Below are positions 7,372 through 16,327 of a DNA stretch of 40,163 bases, piece by piece (within the stretch, counting starts at the first letter, position 1; each line of letters starts with the position of its first letter). The notes below the pieces were generated by a model. That model was not told the origin of the DNA. It made no database searches and worked only from the letters and a program-made list of their open reading frames with translations. A program made the translations under genes and the position numbers. Origin of the DNA: Erysipelotrichaceae bacterium. GTDB lineage: Bacteria > Bacillota_I > Bacilli_A > Erysipelotrichales > Erysipelotrichaceae. Location: contig JAFRVK010000037.1 of NCBI GenBank assembly GCA_017441765.1, positions 1 to 40,163 on the forward strand, read 5' to 3'.

Positions 7372-8063
7372 AGAGGTTCCTTTTTCATTATATTATATTT
7401 CCTGGGATACTTTAATGGGGTCTTACGGATTTTTTGTAAATAGGCGATGATACGCTGATCATGGCCCCCCAGTTCCTCTTCACGGAGCGATGTCTGCTCG
7501 AAGCCCATCGCCGTGATGGCCTTCTTTGCTTCTTCCAGTTCCGTGACGCCGTCTTTGCCTCGCATGGCGATAAAATATCCGTTTAGTTTCACCATCGCAC
7601 CGCAGATCTCGATCAGCTTGTTCATATTCGTGACGGCGCGCGCCGTGACATAGTCATACTCTTCCCGGTGCTGGAGGCTGTATTCTTCACCTCTTCCCCG
7701 GACGACTTCGATGCCCTGCAGCTCCAGTTTTTCGATCAGCAGCTCCAGGAAGATGCAGCGTTTCTGCAGCGGTTCCAGCAGGATGACATGCAGTTCAGGA
7801 AAAACGATCTTCAGGACGACTCCGGGGAATCCGGCACCCGTTCCGACATCGACCAGAGTTCCTGACAGCGTTCCATCCGCCGCCAGCAGGGAATCATAGA
7901 AATGCTTATCGATGATCTCCTCATAGTCCGTGATGGCCGTGAGATTGATCTTTTCATTGTATTCCTTGAGAAAAAGAGCGTAACAGTCCAGCTGTTCCGC
8001 CATCCGCGGGGTCAGAACGATCCCTCTTTCTTTCAAATGGTCTTCCAGTTCCTTGATGGTCAT
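7368..8063 (-). CDS. rsmG: 16S rRNA (guanine-527 N7) methyltransferase RsmG
   Basis: 231 residues. The SAM-binding motif VDVGTGAGFPG is near residues 71-81, followed by the acidic strand end (ILLEP) and the TARAV motif; the C-terminus ends in the characteristic KTPLKYPRKYN segment. It methylates G527 of 16S rRNA; loss gives low-level streptomycin resistance in other bacteria. The ATG at 8063 has no visible ribosome-binding site; a TATAAT lies six bases upstream (8075-8070), so the mRNA may be leaderless. An in-frame TGA immediately upstream excludes an earlier start. It leads the noc-parA-parB-telA run. Confidence 0.95.
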   Translation of the reverse strand: MTIKELEDHLKERGIVLTPRMAEQLDCYALFLKEYNEKINLTAITDYEEIIDKHFYDSLLAADGTLSGTLVDVGTGAGFPGVVLKIVFPELHVILLEPLQKRCIFLELLIEKLELQGIEVVRGRGEEYSLQHREEYDYVTARAVTNMNKLIEICGAMVKLNGYFIAMRGKDGVTELEEAKKAITAMGFEQTSLREEELGGHDQRIIAYLQKIRKTPLKYPRKYNIMKKEPL

Positions 8064-8069
8064 AAATCA

Positions 8070-8075
8070 ATTATA
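8070..8075 (-). promoter_or_regulatory. -10 box six bases before the rsmG start
   Basis: TATAAT on the minus strand ending six bases before the ATG. Transcription would begin at or next to the start codon. No clear -35 was seen, so the promoter is only moderately supported; readthrough from tcdA (54 bases away, no terminator seen) is also possible. Confidence 0.45.
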
Positions 8076-8117
8076 TCTGCAAATCATCAGAATTTGTTTT
8101 TTTTTATTTCCCGGGCT

Positions 8118-8828
8118 TTATTTCAGGAGATCCTGTGCGACGGTCGATCCGATCAGCAGGCCTGCGCTGGCAGGAACGAATATGGAGGATCCCGGGGTGC
8201 TTCTGCGTCTGGAGTCTTCCTCTTCGATCTCTTTCAGAGGTTTCAGTGGCTTTTCCGGAGAATAGACGACTTTCAGATGATGGATCCCCCGTTCTTTCAG
8301 TTCCTTGCGCATGATCTTGGCCAAAGGATCGTTGTAGGTCTTGGAAAGATCCGTACAGACGAGTTTTGATGGATCAAGCCGGTTCCCGCAGCCCATCGCG
8401 GAGATGATCGGTACGGCGTGCTTCTGTGCCTGTAATACAAGATCGATCTTGGCTGTGACTGTATCGATTGCATCCACGATATAATCGAACGTCTCAAACG
8501 GAATCTCCTCTGTTCTGTCCGGCAGATAGAACATCTCATAGACATCGACCCGGATCTTGGGGTCGATCCTGTGTATCCTTTCCGCCATCGCTTTGACTTT
8601 TGAAGATCCTAAGGTATCCTCGTTCGCCATGATCTGCCGGTTGAAATTGCTTAAGACGACTTCATCGTTATCGATCAGAACCAGATGTCCCACTCCGCTT
8701 CTTGCCAAAGACTCGACGACATAGGAACCGACCCCTCCCACGCCAAAAACAGCTACCGTAGAAGCAGCCAGTTTTTGCATCGCTGCTTCACCCAGCAGCA
8801 TTTCCAGTCTTATGTACTTCTCAGACAT
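8118..8828 (-). CDS. tcdA: tRNA threonylcarbamoyladenosine dehydratase TcdA
   Basis: 236 residues, an E1-like ThiF/MoeB-fold enzyme. The nucleotide-binding loop GVGGVGSYV is near residues 29-37, with the R-L-L start (IRLEMLLGEAAM), an N-R-Q segment (NFNRQIMA) and a VDAID motif. TcdA makes the cyclic form of t6A37 in ANN-decoding tRNAs using ATP. The SPEKPLKP segment and the SSIFVPASAG-like end are typical of the family. It overlaps the folA stop by eight bases, so it belongs to the thyA-folA-tcdA transcript. Confidence 0.9.
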   Translation of the reverse strand: MSEKYIRLEMLLGEAAMQKLAASTVAVFGVGGVGSYVVESLARSGVGHLVLIDNDEVVLSNFNRQIMANEDTLGSSKVKAMAERIHRIDPKIRVDVYEMFYLPDRTEEIPFETFDYIVDAIDTVTAKIDLVLQAQKHAVPIISAMGCGNRLDPSKLVCTDLSKTYNDPLAKIMRKELKERGIHHLKVVYSPEKPLKPLKEIEEEDSRRRSTPGSSIFVPASAGLLIGSTVAQDLLK

Positions 8829-9294
8829 TTTCTTTTCGTTTCAATAGGCGGTAGACAAACTCTTCGTGGTCCTCCTCTTCGACGATCTCCCAGTCCTTCA
8901 GATCGAAGACATCGAAATAGGTATCCACATCGTATTCTTTCTTGATGAAAGACACATAGGCTTTCCTTGCGTACGGATAAGCCTGACGGAAGATGGAAGC
9001 TCCTCCGCAGATGATGTATTCTTCTTCGTCATTCTCATGTTCCTCAAGGAAACCGATCAGGTCATGGTAGACTTCCACATTCTCGGGATGGTAATCGGGA
9101 TCCAGCGAAACGACGGTGATGTAACGGTCCTTCAGCTTGCCCGGAAGATTATCAAACGTCGTCTGACCCATGACGATATTCTTGAATAAAGTATTTCTCT
9201 TGAATACCTGCAGTTCCTCCCTGATATGCCAGGGAAGGACGTTCCTGTATCCGATTCCCTTATTGGGATCGATGGCGACAGAAAAGCTGATCAT
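8821..9294 (-). CDS. folA: Dihydrofolate reductase
   Basis: 157 residues from the ATG at 9294, which overlaps the thyA stop (ATGA); the longer in-frame start at 9324 lies inside thyA and lacks family similarity. It reduces dihydrofolate to tetrahydrofolate with NADPH, regenerating the cofactor used by ThyA. Visible are the [11 protein letters not shown] opening, the LPW substrate loop, Glu in place of the usual catalytic Asp in the following helix ([10 protein letters not shown]), [10 protein letters not shown] and the GGASIF loop. The strands after MGQTTF are rather divergent from common bacterial DHFRs. Confidence 0.92.
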   Translation of the reverse strand: MISFSVAIDPNKGIGYRNVLPWHIREELQVFKRNTLFKNIVMGQTTFDNLPGKLKDRYITVVSLDPDYHPENVEVYHDLIGFLEEHENDEEEYIICGGASIFRQAYPYARKAYVSFIKKEYDVDTYFDVFDLKDWEIVEEEDHEEFVYRLLKRKENV

Positions 9295-10169
9295 ACGGAC
9301 ACCTTTCCTTTGATCGGAGGCCATGGATCGTAGTCCAGGATCTTGATGTCATCGATCGTGAAATCAAAGATATCTTTCACTTCCGGATTGAGCCACAGTT
9401 TCGGCAAAGTCCGCGGTTCTCTTGTGAGCTGTTCCCTGACCTGATCGATGTGATCAAGATAGATATGAGTGTCCCCGAAGGTATGTACGAATTCATAAGG
9501 CTCATAACCGCAGACCTGTGCGACCATGGCTAACAATAAACTGTAAGAAGCGATATTGAACGGTACCCCAAGGAAAAGGTCTGCTGAACGCTGATAAAGC
9601 TGGCAGGACAGTTTCTTCCTGTCTGCGCTCACGTAGAACTGAAAGAATGCATGACAAGGCGGCAGCGCCATGTCTTCGACCTGTGCCGGGTTGTAAGCGA
9701 CGACCAGATGTCTTCTGGAGAATGGATCATTCTTCAGATTCTCGATGAGCTGGCTGATCTGATCTACCCCTCTGTCATCGAAATTGCGCCACTGTTTTCC
9801 ATAGACCGGACCCAGATCGCCCCATTTTTCGGCAAAGGCTTCATCATCGCAGATCTTCTGGATGAACTCTTCCATCGTCTCGCCCTGATATTCTGCGGAC
9901 TGTTTATACTTCGCATAAGGCCAGTCGTTCCAGATCTTGACATTCTTCAATGCCAAAGGACGGATATTGGTCTCTCCCTTTAAAAACCACAGCAGTTCTT
10001 CAAAGATCCCCCGATGGAACACCTTCTTTGTTGTCAGCAGAGGAAAGCCCTCTTCCAGATTGCAGCGCATCTGATAGCCGAATACGGAAATCGTTCCCGT
10101 ACCGGTCCTGTCCATTCGTTTTTCGCCGTTTTCTAAAACATATCGGCATAAATCCAGGTATTGTTTCAT
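9291..10169 (-). CDS. thyA: Thymidylate synthase
   Basis: 292 residues. It makes dTMP from dUMP with methylenetetrahydrofolate, yielding dihydrofolate for FolA. The catalytic Cys lies in [13 protein letters not shown]; also visible are the DRTGTGT phosphate loop, the [10 protein letters not shown] segment, [13 protein letters not shown] and the C-terminal KGKVSV end. Length is between the E. coli (264) and Lactobacillus (316) types. It opens the thyA-folA-tcdA run. A TATAAT (10198-10193) lies about 23 bases upstream and a GAGGCGG is present, though at long spacing. Confidence 0.96.
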   Translation of the reverse strand: MKQYLDLCRYVLENGEKRMDRTGTGTISVFGYQMRCNLEEGFPLLTTKKVFHRGIFEELLWFLKGETNIRPLALKNVKIWNDWPYAKYKQSAEYQGETMEEFIQKICDDEAFAEKWGDLGPVYGKQWRNFDDRGVDQISQLIENLKNDPFSRRHLVVAYNPAQVEDMALPPCHAFFQFYVSADRKKLSCQLYQRSADLFLGVPFNIASYSLLLAMVAQVCGYEPYEFVHTFGDTHIYLDHIDQVREQLTREPRTLPKLWLNPEVKDIFDFTIDDIKILDYDPWPPIKGKVSV

Positions 10170-10261
10170 TGTTTCTGTACCGCCTCGTACTTATTATAAA
10201 CATGAATATTCCATAATTGTGCGTTAATTATGCGCTAAAATGGTGGTTGAGGTTTAAAACT

Positions 10262-11056
10262 ATGAAAAACAAGATTTTACTGATTCTCAGCATACTGCTT
10301 ATGTTTACTGCCTGCAGCAATAAAAAGACGGAACAGACACAGTCTTTATACAGCTACATCGATGAAAAAGATGGAACGACGCTGATGAGCGAGATCGCTG
10401 CCGGCGAAAAGCTTCCTTCCTACATCCATTATTTTGTAGCAAACAGCGTGGATGGCACGATCGTCGAAGAAGACATGATCCGTATCGTCTGCGAAGAACT
10501 GGCGAAACTGGATATCATCGTATCCGATCCGAAGGGCGATCTTTCGATCGAAGATGGAACCATCTATTTCAGCATGTTTTTTCCGGATGGAGACCATGTG
10601 AATCTCTATTTCGAAACGACTGCCTACTTTGTCTCGGATGGCACCTACTTCCCGGTCAAGGAAGTATCGATCCTGCAGCGTCTGATGAAAGACATTCCGG
10701 ATCATCTGGTCTATGACACGGACTCGGAAGACTATGATACAGACAACGTCACTTTCCTGAATTACAGCGATGGCAAGTTCAGCTGGGATGGCGATGGAAA
10801 CGGGGAAGAAGAAGTCTACATCCTCGAATATCTGGATGACGAAAAGAGCGATCCGCAGATCAAGATCTACCCGGAAGCCGATCCCGATACCAGCGGCATC
10901 ATCAGCAATGCTTATGAGATCAAGGCCATTGAATCACGCAGGGACAGCAAAGGCAACTATCTGCTGATCCGCTACACGACCGGAGACCGCGAAAACCACA
11001 ACAATCTTTCCAGCATCGTCTACCGATTCGATGACGGAGAACCGGGCGTCAAATAA
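10262..11056 (+). CDS. Putative lipoprotein of unknown function
   Basis: 264 residues from the ATG at 10262. That start is chosen over the upstream in-frame ATG at 10217 because it gives a clean lipoprotein signal (MKNKILLILSILLMFTACS, lipobox FTAC) and has GAGG about ten bases before it. The mature protein is acidic, Asp- and Tyr-rich, and predicted to be mostly beta. A WDGDGNGEEEVYILEY segment looks like an Asp-rich calcium-type loop but is a single copy. No family recognised. It is divergent from thyA and ends at a strong terminator, so it is likely monocistronic and exposed at the outer face of the membrane. Confidence 0.75.
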   Translation: MKNKILLILSILLMFTACSNKKTEQTQSLYSYIDEKDGTTLMSEIAAGEKLPSYIHYFVANSVDGTIVEEDMIRIVCEELAKLDIIVSDPKGDLSIEDGTIYFSMFFPDGDHVNLYFETTAYFVSDGTYFPVKEVSILQRLMKDIPDHLVYDTDSEDYDTDNVTFLNYSDGKFSWDGDGNGEEEVYILEYLDDEKSDPQIKIYPEADPDTSGIISNAYEIKAIESRRDSKGNYLLIRYTTGDRENHNNLSSIVYRFDDGEPGVK

Positions 11057-11064
11057 GGAAGAAG

Positions 11065-11088
11065 AGCCGCAGAAATGCGGCTTTTTTC
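11065..11088 (+). terminator. Terminator after the orphan lipoprotein
   Basis: Stem AGCCGCA (11065-11071) and TGCGGCT (11076-11082), loop GAAA, followed by six T. A GNRA-type loop and long T-run make it a strong intrinsic terminator. Confidence 0.85.
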
Positions 11089-11093
11089 ATGCG

Positions 11094-11102
11094 TGATATA
11101 AT
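11094..11102 (+). promoter_or_regulatory. Extended -10 promoter of the M16C peptidase
   Basis: TGATATAAT (TG at 11094-11095, TATAAT at 11097-11102) begins six bases after the T-run of the preceding terminator. The -35 position would fall inside the terminator stem and does not match, so this appears to be an extended -10 promoter. The start point near 11109 supports the ATG at 11125. Confidence 0.6.
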
Positions 11103-11124
11103 CTTGGTGATGGGGGATCAACTT

Positions 11125-14022
11125 ATGAATATCAATGACAATATCCATGGCTTCAGAGTCATCAACGTGAGGCACAGCGACGAACTGAAAGCCGATATGT
11201 ATGAATTTATCCATGAAAAGAGCGGAGCGAAAGCGATCTGGCTGAAACGCGCCGATGAAAACAAGACGTTTTCAATTGCCTTCAAAACGACGCCGGTCGA
11301 TGATACGGGCGTGTTTCATATCCTCGAGCATTCCGTGTTAAACGGTTCGCACAAATATCCGGTCAAGGAACCTTTCGTAGATCTCTTGAAAGGCTCTCTT
11401 CAGACTTTCCTCAACGCGATCACGTTCCCTGACAAGACGGTCTATCCCGTCAGTTCAAGAAACGATCAGGATTTCGTCAATCTGATGCGGGTCTATCTGG
11501 ATGCGGTCTTTGCGCCGCTGGCCGTCGAGAAGCCTTATGCCTTCTATCAGGAAGGCTGGCATTACGAGATGAAGGAAGGCGATGAACAGCCTTCGTACAA
11601 GGGTGTCGTTTTCAATGAGATGAAAGGTGCCTTCTCTTCCCCGGATTCTCTGCGTATGCGCTATATGATGCACGCTCTGTTTCCGGAGAACTGTTACGGT
11701 TACGAGTCGGGAGGCGATCCCGATCATATCACCGATCTGAGCTATGAAGATTTCTGTGCGGCTCATGCGAAATACTATGCTCCGGACAACGCCTACATTT
11801 TCCTGGATGGGGATATGGAGATCGGCAGGATACTGTCTATCATCGATGAAGAATATCTGCAGCATTACGATAAGAAAAACAACAATATTTCAATCAGCAG
11901 GCAGGAACCTGTCGTCGCTGACAAGGTCATCAAGGAATTTGAGATCGCTGCCGGACAGGATCCTGCAGGAAAAGCCCAGATCGCATATGGCTATGTCGTA
12001 TCCGATTTCGATGACTATGAGAAAAACATGGCTTTCTCTCTGATTTCTTCTCTGCTTTGCGCAAGAAATGAATCGCCTCTGAAGCAGGCCATCCTAAGCA
12101 AAGGTTTGGGTGAAGACGTCTATTTCGACATCCAGGACGGGATCCTGCAGCCTTATGTCGAAATCGATGTGATCAATACCGATCTGGATAAGGAAGAAGA
12201 GATCGATCGGACCATCAGGAAACTGCTGGAAGGACTCGTTGAAAAAGGTCTCGACAAGGAGGAACTGGAAGCGGTACTGAACCAGCGGGAATTCAAGGCG
12301 AAAGAACGGGATTTCGGCGGAGCGCCAAAAGGACTGGTTTTCGCTTTGAGCAGCCTGGACAGCTGGCTCTACGGAGGCGATCCGATGCGGAGCATCTGTT
12401 TCGAAAAACTCTTCAACAGTCTCAGGGAAAAACTCCACACATCCTACTATGAGGATCTTCTCAAAGAGACGATCCTTGAAAGCGGGCATCATGCCAAGAT
12501 CCTTCTGAAGCCTTCCAATACACTGGGCGAACAGAAACAGAAGAACGAGAAAGAAAAACTTGCGAAGATCTGTGAAAGCTGGTCTTTTGAACAGAAGCAG
12601 CAGATCCTGAAGATGAACGAAGAGCTCTCTGCATGGCAGATGTCTTCCGATACCCCGGAACAGAAAGCGACCTTGCCTAAGCTCCGTCTGGAAGACCTGA
12701 AAAAGACGCTGACCGATTATCCGGTCAAAGCTTCTTCCTATGGAAACAATACCGTCATTACCCATGATCAGGAAACGGAAGGCATCTCTTACCTGAGCCT
12801 TTTCCTGCAAGCGAACGATCTTGAACTGAAAGATTATACGGTACTGTCGCAGATGCTGTCGCTGCTGGGCAAGCTGAAAACGACCCATTACGATCCGCTG
12901 ACCCTGAACCGTCTGACCAAGAGCATCCTTGGCGATTTCTACACAAGCTTCACGCCGGCTCTTTCTTTCCGGAATGACGAGCCAAGAAACAATATCGCCG
13001 TCATCTGGTCGAACCTCAACCGCAACGATGAGGAAGCACTGAAACTGGTCAAAGAGATCATCTACGAGACCGATTTCAGCGATGACAAAGCAATCCACGA
13101 TATCCTGAAGCAGAATATCTTCGCTCTGGAACAGGCTTATATCAATGCGGGCCATTCGCTGGCTTTGCTGCGGGCTTCCGCCTACTCTTCCAGGACTGCC
13201 GTCATTTCCGAATACTACGCAGGCTATGAAGCTTACCGTTATCTGAATGATCTGGATGATCATTATGAGGAACGGAAAGAAGACTTCCTTCATTCTCTGA
13301 AGGAACTGCAGAAAAAGCTTTTCGTCAAAGAAAGATACACGTTATCCGTGGCAGGAACAAAGGAGGATCTTTTCCTTAAAAAGCTGCTGGATGATGCGCC
13401 ATCCGGAACGGTCGGTGAGACTGTCGAGATCACGCCGTTAGGTCATCGGAAAGAGGCCATCATCGTACCTTCCAATGTCTCCTATGCGGCCAAAACAACT
13501 TCCCTGAAGGAAGACATTAAAAAACCCGGTGTCATGCAGGTACTGTCGAATATCCTGACCTATGACTATCTGTGGAACGAGATCCGGGTAAAGAACGGAG
13601 CCTACGGCTGCGGCTTCCGCTGCGGCAACAACAAGCAGGCCAGTTTCTATTCCTACCGCGATCCATCCCCGGTCGATTCTCTGCGTATCTATGAAGAAAC
13701 ACCGGACTATCTGAAGGATTTCCTGGATCATGCCGACAGCATCGACAACTACATCGTCGGTACCACCGGAGATTTCGATCCGTACATGTCCGTCAAGTCG
13801 GCGATCCGCGCCGGTGATCTGGAATATCTGATCGATCTGACATATGACGACAAACAGAAGATCTACGAACAGATCCTCGATACGACTTTGGATGATCTCA
13901 GGGATACGATACCGCTCTTTGAGAAGATCAACGAAATCGACGATACCTGTATCGTCGGCAACAAAGATGCGATCGAAAAGAACAGCGATACGCTCATGGA
14001 AGTCATCAGTCTGATGAAGTAA
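11125..14022 (+). CDS. M16C family metallopeptidase (presequence-protease-like)
   Basis: 965 residues, matching the single-chain PreP/M16C size of about 970. The inverted zinc motif HILEH is at residues 65-69, within the hallmark block from FKTTPVDDTGVFHILEHSVL, followed by YPVKEPF, FLNA and DKTVYPVSS. The second half is the enzymatically inactive companion domain that closes the chamber, here holding NGAYGCGFRC and the YRDP segment. These enzymes degrade short peptides. No signal peptide, so cytosolic. The start at 11125 has GGGGGA seven bases upstream; the in-frame start at 11089 lies before the likely transcription start. It is convergent with mnmG and shares its terminator. Confidence 0.93.
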   Translation: MNINDNIHGFRVINVRHSDELKADMYEFIHEKSGAKAIWLKRADENKTFSIAFKTTPVDDTGVFHILEHSVLNGSHKYPVKEPFVDLLKGSLQTFLNAITFPDKTVYPVSSRNDQDFVNLMRVYLDAVFAPLAVEKPYAFYQEGWHYEMKEGDEQPSYKGVVFNEMKGAFSSPDSLRMRYMMHALFPENCYGYESGGDPDHITDLSYEDFCAAHAKYYAPDNAYIFLDGDMEIGRILSIIDEEYLQHYDKKNNNISISRQEPVVADKVIKEFEIAAGQDPAGKAQIAYGYVVSDFDDYEKNMAFSLISSLLCARNESPLKQAILSKGLGEDVYFDIQDGILQPYVEIDVINTDLDKEEEIDRTIRKLLEGLVEKGLDKEELEAVLNQREFKAKERDFGGAPKGLVFALSSLDSWLYGGDPMRSICFEKLFNSLREKLHTSYYEDLLKETILESGHHAKILLKPSNTLGEQKQKNEKEKLAKICESWSFEQKQQILKMNEELSAWQMSSDTPEQKATLPKLRLEDLKKTLTDYPVKASSYGNNTVITHDQETEGISYLSLFLQANDLELKDYTVLSQMLSLLGKLKTTHYDPLTLNRLTKSILGDFYTSFTPALSFRNDEPRNNIAVIWSNLNRNDEEALKLVKEIIYETDFSDDKAIHDILKQNIFALEQAYINAGHSLALLRASAYSSRTAVISEYYAGYEAYRYLNDLDDHYEERKEDFLHSLKELQKKLFVKERYTLSVAGTKEDLFLKKLLDDAPSGTVGETVEITPLGHRKEAIIVPSNVSYAAKTTSLKEDIKKPGVMQVLSNILTYDYLWNEIRVKNGAYGCGFRCGNNKQASFYSYRDPSPVDSLRIYEETPDYLKDFLDHADSIDNYIVGTTGDFDPYMSVKSAIRAGDLEYLIDLTYDDKQKIYEQILDTTLDDLRDTIPLFEKINEIDDTCIVGNKDAIEKNSDTLMEVISLMK

Positions 14023-14024
14023 CG

Positions 14025-14052
14025 AAAAACCGGAAATCATTCCGGTTTTTTC
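14025..14052. terminator. Shared bidirectional terminator, M16C peptidase and mnmG
   Basis: Arms GAAAAACCGGAA-like (14025-14035) and TTCCGGTTTTT (14040-14050) with loop ATCA; T-runs exist on both strands. It overlaps the mnmG stop codon (14039-14037) and lies three bases after the peptidase stop. Confidence 0.85.
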
Positions 14053-15908
14053 GTGTTTCTTTGTTTGAGATAGATCGCCAGGACCTGGATATCGCTTGGG
14101 TTGATTCCTGAGATACGGGAGGCCTGCCCCAACGAGGAAGGACGGATCTTATTGAGCTTCTGTCTTGCTTCCAGAGCCAGATTATCAAAGTGCAGATAGT
14201 CGATGTCTTCAGGCAGATGGACGTTATCCATCTTCAGCATCCTGTCGGCTTCTTTTCTGGCTTTTTTGATATATCCTTCATACTTGACTTCGATCTCGAC
14301 CTGTTTGGCGATCTCTTTATCGTAATCAAGCCCCATCAGGTCCAGCATTGCAGACAGTTCGACCTGCGGACGTTTCAGCAGTTCATAGGCGTTATGAGAT
14401 CCTTCTTCGTTCTCATATCCGAGACTCTCCAGATATCCGTTGATTCCGGTTTCCTTGTCTATTTTTGTTTCCTGAAGCCATTCTTTCATTCTGGAAATCT
14501 TCTGCATCTTTTCCTGATAGTTCCGATATCTTTCTTCACTGATCAGATGATTCTCATAGCCGTATTCCAGAAGACGCTGATCGGCGTTGTCGTGCCTAAG
14601 CAGCAATCTGTATTCTGCTCTTGAGGTCAGCAGACGGTACGGTTCTTTCGTGCCTTTGGTGATGAGATCATCGATCATGACTCCGATATAGGCTTCATCT
14701 CTCTTCAGAACGAACGGCTCTTCCCCATCCAGTTTCCTGCGGGCGTTGATGCCTGCCATCAGACCAAGACCTGCGGCTTCCTCATAGCCGGAGGTTCCCA
14801 GGATCTGTCCGGAAATGAAGAGATTGCTGATGTCTTTCAGTTCCAGATTGGATTTCACCTGCAGAGGATCGATTGCATCATATTCGATCGCATAGGCATA
14901 TTTTACGATCTCAGCGTTTTCCAGGCCGATCACGGAATGAACCATCTGCTCCTGCACATCCCTCGGCATCGAGGTAGAAAAGCCCTGTACGTAGGTCGTA
15001 GGAAGCTCTAAAGACTCCGGTTCCAGGAAAAGCTGGTGCCGTGGCTTGTCAGAGAAACGCACGACCTTGTCTTCGATGGAAGGACAGTAGCGCGGGCCGA
15101 CCCCTTTGACCACGCCGGAATACATGGAGGAACGGTTCAGATTCTCGTGTATGATATCAAGCGTACATGGGCTGGTATAGGTCAGATAACACGGAACCTG
15201 TTCCTCAGGTGTCAGGACATCTTCCTGTTTCGTTTCTTCGGCGAAGTGCAGGAACTCTTCGCTGCCCGGTTCGTATTTTGTTTTGGAGAAATCGATCGTC
15301 GAAGTCAGGATGCGCGGAGGCGTTCCGGTTTTCAATCGAAACAATTGAATGCCCAGATTCCTTAAGGATTCGCTCAGATTGCTTGTTGTACGGTCTCCGT
15401 CCGGACCTTCCGGACGTACCTCCGATGAGATCATGACGGTCGAAGCCATGTAGGTCCCTGTCGTCAGGATGCAGGCTTTCGCATCGATCCTGCGTCCGTC
15501 TTCCAGAATGACCGCCTTAAAAGATCTATCCTCACAGACAACTTCCTCAACGATACTTTCGATGACCGTCAGATGCGGAGTATTCATGCAGATGTCTTTC
15601 ATCGTCCGCGAGTAAGCCAGCTTGTCCGACTGCACGCGCATGCTCCAGACACCCGGTCCTTTTGTCGTGTTCAGCATCTTGAACTGCAGGGCTGTCCTGT
15701 CCGCTACTTTAGGCATGACTCCGCCCAAGGCATCGATCTCCCGTACCACGATTCCCTTTGCCGGTCCTCCTACTGAAGGATTGCACGGCATCTTGGCAAT
15801 ATGATTCAAAGCGATCGTGATCAGGACGGTCTCTTTTCCTGCGTGAGCCAGAGATAAAGCCGCTTCACAGCCCGCATGGCCTGCGCCAACCACGACGCAG
15901 TCATACAT
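14037..15908 (-). CDS. mnmG: tRNA uridine-5-carboxymethylaminomethyl modification enzyme MnmG (GidA)
   Basis: 623 residues, the normal length. With MnmE it installs cmnm5U at the wobble position of certain tRNAs, using FAD. The FAD-binding VVGAGHAGCEAA block is at residues 6-17, followed by CNPSVGGPAKG, LNTTKGPGVWSMR, CYLTYT, and the C-terminal helical MnmE/tRNA-binding domain. The ATG at 15908 is preferred over the in-frame GTG at 15917 because that GTG is part of the AGAGGTG ribosome-binding site. It overlaps the small upstream gene by eight bases. MnmE, its partner and usual neighbour, is not in the window. Confidence 0.97.
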   Translation of the reverse strand: MYDCVVVGAGHAGCEAALSLAHAGKETVLITIALNHIAKMPCNPSVGGPAKGIVVREIDALGGVMPKVADRTALQFKMLNTTKGPGVWSMRVQSDKLAYSRTMKDICMNTPHLTVIESIVEEVVCEDRSFKAVILEDGRRIDAKACILTTGTYMASTVMISSEVRPEGPDGDRTTSNLSESLRNLGIQLFRLKTGTPPRILTSTIDFSKTKYEPGSEEFLHFAEETKQEDVLTPEEQVPCYLTYTSPCTLDIIHENLNRSSMYSGVVKGVGPRYCPSIEDKVVRFSDKPRHQLFLEPESLELPTTYVQGFSTSMPRDVQEQMVHSVIGLENAEIVKYAYAIEYDAIDPLQVKSNLELKDISNLFISGQILGTSGYEEAAGLGLMAGINARRKLDGEEPFVLKRDEAYIGVMIDDLITKGTKEPYRLLTSRAEYRLLLRHDNADQRLLEYGYENHLISEERYRNYQEKMQKISRMKEWLQETKIDKETGINGYLESLGYENEEGSHNAYELLKRPQVELSAMLDLMGLDYDKEIAKQVEIEVKYEGYIKKARKEADRMLKMDNVHLPEDIDYLHFDNLALEARQKLNKIRPSSLGQASRISGINPSDIQVLAIYLKQRNTKKPE

Positions 15909-16236
15909 GGAAGGCACCTCTTATCCTGTCATAGGTCTCAATCATCTCCCGGTAATGGTCATGGACATCCTTGTATGTCTCATATTCCAGATCTTCATAG
16001 AGTTCCAGCAGTCTTTCATACAAAGGATACAGATACAGTTCGCTTGCGAGAATATACAGGCCCTTGGTCGCATCCTTGGCCATCGCATAGTCTTCTTCTT
16101 CCAGCATGATCCTGATCTCATGAAAAAACTCATCCGCAAGATATGCATTTACGATTTCCTCGTATACATTCACATCGGGATATTTGTCGATGATCAGGTC
16201 ATAGTTCAGACCGATGCTGGCATATTTCTTTTTCAT
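15901..16236 (-). CDS. Small Hpt-fold-like helical protein without the phospho-histidine
   Basis: 111 residues, all helical. The pattern LNYDLIIDKYPD, then YLADEFFHEIRIMLEEEDY, then AKDATKGLYILASELYLYPLYERLLELYEDL resembles a histidine-phosphotransfer (Hpt) domain, where the usual H-x-LKG would lie at DATKG, so the phosphorylated His appears replaced by Asp. This is recognition by eye and only moderately sure. It is translationally coupled to mnmG. No ribosome-binding site is visible; a TATAAT (16250-16245) lies eight bases before the ATG, suggesting a leaderless mRNA for the pair. Function unknown. Confidence 0.65.
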   Translation of the reverse strand: MKKKYASIGLNYDLIIDKYPDVNVYEEIVNAYLADEFFHEIRIMLEEEDYAMAKDATKGLYILASELYLYPLYERLLELYEDLEYETYKDVHDHYREMIETYDRIRGAFHV

Positions 16237-16244
16237 ACGAATCC

Positions 16245-16250
16245 ATTATA
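16245..16250 (-). promoter_or_regulatory. -10 box eight bases before the Hpt-like gene
   Basis: TATAAT on the minus strand, followed by GGATTCGT and then the ATG. No -35 of quality was seen. It would drive the Hpt-like gene and mnmG. Confidence 0.5.
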
Positions 16251-16261
16251 AAGTATGGTTT

Positions 16262-16301
16262 TCATAAAGAAAAGGTGTCCAAAACGCTGACCGGACACCT
16301 T
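16262..16301 (-). terminator. Terminator after the first CWB2 protease
   Basis: Arms AAGGTGTCC (16272-16280) and GGACACCTT (16293-16301), 12-base loop, with TTCTTTAT following on the minus strand. It separates the protease gene from the mnmG unit. Confidence 0.75.
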
Positions 16302-16327
16302 GTTTCAACATATTATTATAGATAACT

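Noticed and set aside
12094..13293. 399-codon minus-strand ORF inside the M16C peptidase
   Set aside because: It lies wholly antisense to a gene with intact family motifs, and has no ribosome-binding site or recognisable domain.
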